Assembly: GCA_013329455.1 (NCBI GenBank)
Contig: DUKF01000251.1
Span: 1-7,180, forward strand
DNA from: Methanotrichaceae archaeon
Lineage (GTDB): Archaea; Halobacteriota; Methanosarcinia; Methanotrichales; Methanotrichaceae
Direction: 5' to 3'
Length of the DNA stretch: 7,180 nucleotides
In this document: one piece after another, positions 5,143-7,180 of the stretch
Numbering within the stretch: position 1 is the first letter of the stretch
Layout of the letters: the number at the start of each line of letters is the position of its first letter
Made by a program: the position numbers and the translations under genes
The notes under the pieces: generated by a model
What the model was told of the DNA's origin: nothing
The model's input: the letters and a program-made list of their open reading frames with translations, nothing else
The model's database searches: none

Positions 5143-5934
5143 ATGACGAGGGCGACTGTGCAGGACGAATCTCGAATTGGCCGATACTGGGAGGTGGACT
5201 TTCTCCGCGGCATCGCCGTTGTGATGATGATCGCCTTTCACGCCCTCTACGACCTGGACTTCTTCTCAAGCCAGGATCTCGTCGACGTCCATTCGGGGAT
5301 CTGGCGCCTCTTCGCAATAACCACGGCTTCGATATTCCTTCTTCTCGTGGGGGTATCCCTTAACATCAGCTATGCCAGGGCCAAGATCAGGGGAGATGAC
5401 AGCTTTCTTCGATATTTGCGCCGAGGGGTCTGGATCTTCTCCTGGGGTATGGCGATCACCCTCTCGACGATGCTCCTTCTGGGAGAGGGGTTTGTCGTAT
5501 TCGGCGTGCTCCACCTGATCGGCATCTCCATCATTTTGTCTTACCCGCTCCTGAAACGCCCCCTTATCGACCTCTTGCTGGGAGCGGCGACGATATACGT
5601 CGGCCTTTTGATTCGTCAATTCTCCTTCGGCTCTCCCTGGCTCCTCTGGCTCGGTTTCGTCCCCCGTCACTTTTACTCTGTCGACTACTTCCCTCTCCTG
5701 CCCTGGTTTGGCGTCGTTTTGGTGGGGATCTTCCTTGGAAACTTCCTCTACCCGGAAGGGGCGAGAAAGTTTTCCCTTCCCGATCCTTCGTTCCGAGCCC
5801 CAGCAAAACAGATCTGCTCGGTCGGGAGAAACTCCCTTGTGATTTATCTGATACACCAGCCAATCCTCATAATATCGATGCAGCTTCTCGGGATCGTCGA
5901 AGTCGGGAAGGGGCTCGCCCTTCACATGCCATGA
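5143..5934 (+). CDS. DUF1624 / heparan-alpha-glucosaminide N-acetyltransferase-like membrane protein
   Basis: A 263-residue polytopic membrane protein. Hallmarks of the HGSNAT_cat/DUF1624 family (PF07786) are present in order: RYWEVDFLRGIAVVMMIAFH (14-33) with E17, D19, R22 and H33, then YDLDFF; TASIFLLLVGVSLNIS (61-76); a basic loop FLRYLRRG (88-95); VFGVLHLIGIS (119-129) with H124; FPLLPWFGVVLVGIFLG; and the C-terminal GRNSLVIYLIHQPILI. I count about seven hydrophobic segments. The human relative moves acetyl groups from cytosolic acetyl-CoA to lysosomal glucosamine; prokaryotic members are thought to act on envelope sugars or lipids, but substrates are untested. ATG 5143 is preferred over ATG 5110 because GATATCAC lies 31 bases upstream and the added stretch ISRRRNDLSI is not conserved-looking. 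No partner gene for glycan synthesis is adjacent. Its 3' end overlaps the DUF378 remnant on the other strand by 13 bases. Confidence 0.9.
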   Translation: MTRATVQDESRIGRYWEVDFLRGIAVVMMIAFHALYDLDFFSSQDLVDVHSGIWRLFAITTASIFLLLVGVSLNISYARAKIRGDDSFLRYLRRGVWIFSWGMAITLSTMLLLGEGFVVFGVLHLIGISIILSYPLLKRPLIDLLLGAATIYVGLLIRQFSFGSPWLLWLGFVPRHFYSVDYFPLLPWFGVVLVGIFLGNFLYPEGARKFSLPDPSFRAPAKQICSVGRNSLVIYLIHQPILIISMQLLGIVEVGKGLALHMP

Positions 5935-6082
5935 GAATTGAGACAAAGACCTTTCTCGAGGATGGAAATCCATCCCAGTCGACTTCTCACCAGGTACTGC
6001 CCAAAGACATAAAGCCCCCAGTTAAGGCCGCCGACTATCACCAGCACCATGGCCAACAGATCTTGGGAGCTAACTTAGCCAG
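5922..6082 (-). pseudogene. DUF378 membrane protein remnant, frameshifted and C-terminally degraded
   Basis: In the minus-strand frame from TTG 6056 to TGA 5922-5924 the peptide reads LLAMVLVIVGGLNWGLYVFG, the unmistakable first helix of DUF378 (COG2155) proteins, whose core is (V/I)GxLNWGL. The family is normally about 60-75 residues with two helices; here the second helix is replaced by RSRLGWISILEKGLCLNS, and no other frame holds it. Upstream, this frame meets TAA at 6075-6077 with no SD-served start. A good SD (GGAGGTG, 6089-6095) and TATA (6122-6129) instead point to CTG 6082 in another frame (LAKLAP). One extra C in the CCC at 6064-6066 would join the two frames as AKLAPQDLLAM. So start codon, frame and C-terminus all look damaged. 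A sequencing error could explain the frame, but not the missing second helix. Its end overlaps the DUF1624 stop. Confidence 0.6.
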
Positions 6083-6088
6083 TCCGAA

Positions 6089-6130
6089 CACCTCCGTACC
6101 GACAATTTGCAGAAGATCGAAAATTTAAAC
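6089..6130 (-). promoter_or_regulatory. Retained promoter and SD of the DUF378 remnant
   Basis: On the minus strand GTTTAAATTT (6121-6130) is a TATA box. A transcript start near 6098 would sit directly before GGAGGTG (6095-6089), a near-perfect SD. This is the same TATA-then-SD spacing as at the intact leadered genes, so the control region appears to have outlived the coding frame. The 5935-6184 gap holds this remnant and, on the plus strand, nothing I can support. Confidence 0.5.
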
Positions 6131-6147
6131 AAATCTGGCGAATATTA

Positions 6148-6159
6148 TTTTTTAAAAAA
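6148..6159. terminator. Bidirectional T6/A6 terminator
   Basis: TTTTTTAAAAAA is a perfect palindrome in the most AT-rich stretch of the window (about 6117-6186). It gives T6 on the plus strand, the first T run after the DUF1624 gene, and T6 on the minus strand 26 bases past the DUF457 stop. Confidence 0.5.
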
Positions 6160-6184
6160 GTAAACATAAGAATTCAAATTGTTT

Positions 6185-7177
6185 TTAGATATGATACCCC
6201 CCGTTTCTCACCTTTGCCCCCCCTTCTTCCACCCTGACATCGAAGGAGACGAGACCGGAGAAAAAGCCCTTCAGGGGCAAGGAGCGGTCCTTATTCCGGA
6301 CGGTCATGACCGGGTCTCTATACGCCAAGTCCCATCCGCCGTCCCTGAAAGCCGCAGAAACCACCACATCGTATGCCCTCAACCGGAAAGTCCTAACCTG
6401 GGGCAGGTTTTCCGCCATATCGAGAGCCGCCTTCAGCCCCTCTTCCGGGGAAGATACGTTCATCTTTGGAAAATCGCCGCCGAGGAGGACTTTTCCGGAT
6501 AGAGCATCGTAGCTGTAGACGCTGACCACTCCATCATCCTCATCGAGGACCGTCCATTCGAAGAGGTTGAAGGCTGGAAAGACCCTTGAATCATCCCCGA
6601 GAATCTCCTCTGCCCGATCCTTCTCCGCGAGCCTGACGCTTCCGGTCAGGGCCAGAAAGAGCAGAATGAGAAGGATCATCTTTCGAGGATTGACGAAGTC
6701 TTGCCTTTTGACCTCGATGACCAAAATTCCTAGGCTGGCCAGAAGTAGAGGGGCCTCGGTATAAAAGAAGATCTCAGCAGACCACATGGCGGCGTCGAAG
6801 GGGTAGAGGAGGAGAATTCCCTTGGTGGTCAGGCTGTCGAGGGCCAGGTGGACCAGAACGCCAGCGTATGCGAAGAGGATCGCCCGCCTCGTGAACCTCG
6901 GATCGAGGCCGAGGTGTTGCGAGATCCAGGACCGAACCGGCCCGGTGGAGGCGAGACCTAAAGTCAGCAGGGCCGCAAAGAAGCCGAAGAAGAGGGTGTG
7001 GGTGACCCCACGATGCACCAGAAGAAAGAAGTTCGGGTGAATCCAGTTAATCGGTATGAGGAAGATGTCCAGGTCAGGAGCAAGCCCTCCGAGGGCGAGA
7101 GCCGCCACCTCCTCGCCGCTCCTTTTGAGCCACCTTCCAAAGAGGAGGGGGAGGGCTACGTGGGTGAAAAGGTCCAT
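6185..7177 (-). CDS. Membrane-bound putative metal-dependent hydrolase, DUF457/YdjM family
   Basis: A 330-residue protein. The N-terminal half (1-182) is the YdjM/DUF457 domain (PF04307): MDLFTHVALPLLFG with H6, GGLAPDLD (30-37) with D35 and D37, HRGVTHT (55-61) with H55, R56 and H60, and VHLALDSLTTKG with H110 and D114. These His/Asp residues are the family's presumed metal ligands and all are present, set among about five hydrophobic segments (roughly 24-43, 62-78, 98-117, 136-154, 166-181). From about 183 a soluble C-terminal domain of some 150 residues follows (ILGDDSRVFPAFNLFEWTVL onward), probably outside the membrane, which is longer than the bare family domain. The family was named hydrolase by sequence pattern only; substrates are unknown. 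ATG 7177 matches the usual MD-x-FTH opening, so I take it as the true start, though only three upstream bases are visible and its promoter is outside the window. It ends next to the T6/A6 element. Confidence 0.9.
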   Translation of the reverse strand: MDLFTHVALPLLFGRWLKRSGEEVAALALGGLAPDLDIFLIPINWIHPNFFLLVHRGVTHTLFFGFFAALLTLGLASTGPVRSWISQHLGLDPRFTRRAILFAYAGVLVHLALDSLTTKGILLLYPFDAAMWSAEIFFYTEAPLLLASLGILVIEVKRQDFVNPRKMILLILLFLALTGSVRLAEKDRAEEILGDDSRVFPAFNLFEWTVLDEDDGVVSVYSYDALSGKVLLGGDFPKMNVSSPEEGLKAALDMAENLPQVRTFRLRAYDVVVSAAFRDGGWDLAYRDPVMTVRNKDRSLPLKGFFSGLVSFDVRVEEGGAKVRNGGYHI

Positions 7178-7180
7178 TCG

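Noticed and set aside
5266..5973. Long minus-strand frame (235 codons) across the DUF1624 gene
   Set aside because: It is antisense to a gene with clear family motifs; its translation is a low-complexity, highly charged stretch with no domain and no SD.
6069..6079. Palindrome GCTAACTTAGC as an operator
   Set aside because: It is short, lies inside the decayed DUF378 reading frame, and has no second copy in the window.
6118..6130. AAATTTAAAC as a plus-strand promoter
   Set aside because: No plus-strand gene follows before the convergent DUF457 gene; the same bases work as the minus-strand TATA for the DUF378 remnant.

Overview
The window looks archaeal, most likely a methanogen of the Methanosarcinales and perhaps Methanothrix (Methanosaeta)-like. 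The reasons are archaeal purine-rich BRE/TATA boxes about 27 bases before inferred transcript starts, Shine-Dalgarno (SD) sites matching the archaeal 16S tail (GGTGATC, GAGGTGA), frequent TTG/GTG starts, short T-tract terminators, and a gene set common in such genomes: NosD-like beta-helix, DUF2116 zinc ribbon, cytosolic REC-PAS-GAF histidine kinase, COG4315 secreted proteins and a DUF457 membrane protein. The genus is inference; no marker gene is present.

Layout. 1-367 (minus) is the 5' part of a secreted beta-helix protein. 509-1155 (plus) is a two-gene operon: a tiny zinc-ribbon membrane protein, then a secreted protein of unknown function. 1175-3163 (minus) is a soluble histidine kinase with an N-terminal receiver domain, ending head-to-head with that operon at a shared T-rich terminator. 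3369-3824 (plus) is a TsaA/TrmO-family tRNA methyltransferase gene, divergent from the kinase. 3903-4325 and 4528-4947 (plus) are tandem paralogous secreted proteins with paired Yx(FWY)xxD motifs, each with its own promoter, separated by a T tract and a hairpin terminator. 4966-5097 (minus) is a possible 43-residue protein gene. 5143-5934 (plus) is a DUF1624 (heparan-alpha-glucosaminide N-acetyltransferase-like) membrane protein. 5922-6082 (minus) is a DUF378 remnant that still has promoter and SD but has lost its frame and second half. 6185-7177 (minus) is a DUF457/YdjM membrane-bound putative metal hydrolase.

The genes do not form one pathway. Several act at the cell surface (beta-helix, operon partner, COG4315 pair, DUF1624, DUF457); the kinase and tRNA methyltransferase are cytosolic. 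No mobile element, CRISPR array, tRNA or rRNA is visible.

The most informative signal is promoter geometry. Three plus-strand genes share TATA, then SD, then a TTG start, with the TATA motif 44-45 bases before the TTG. Two others carry GATATCAC exactly 31 bases before an ATG, implying leaderless mRNAs. This fixes five starts that a longest-ORF rule would place upstream, and it exposes the DUF378 pseudogene. I see no clear new multi-gene system; the best novel leads are the DUF378 relic, the 43-residue ORF and the COG4315 pair.
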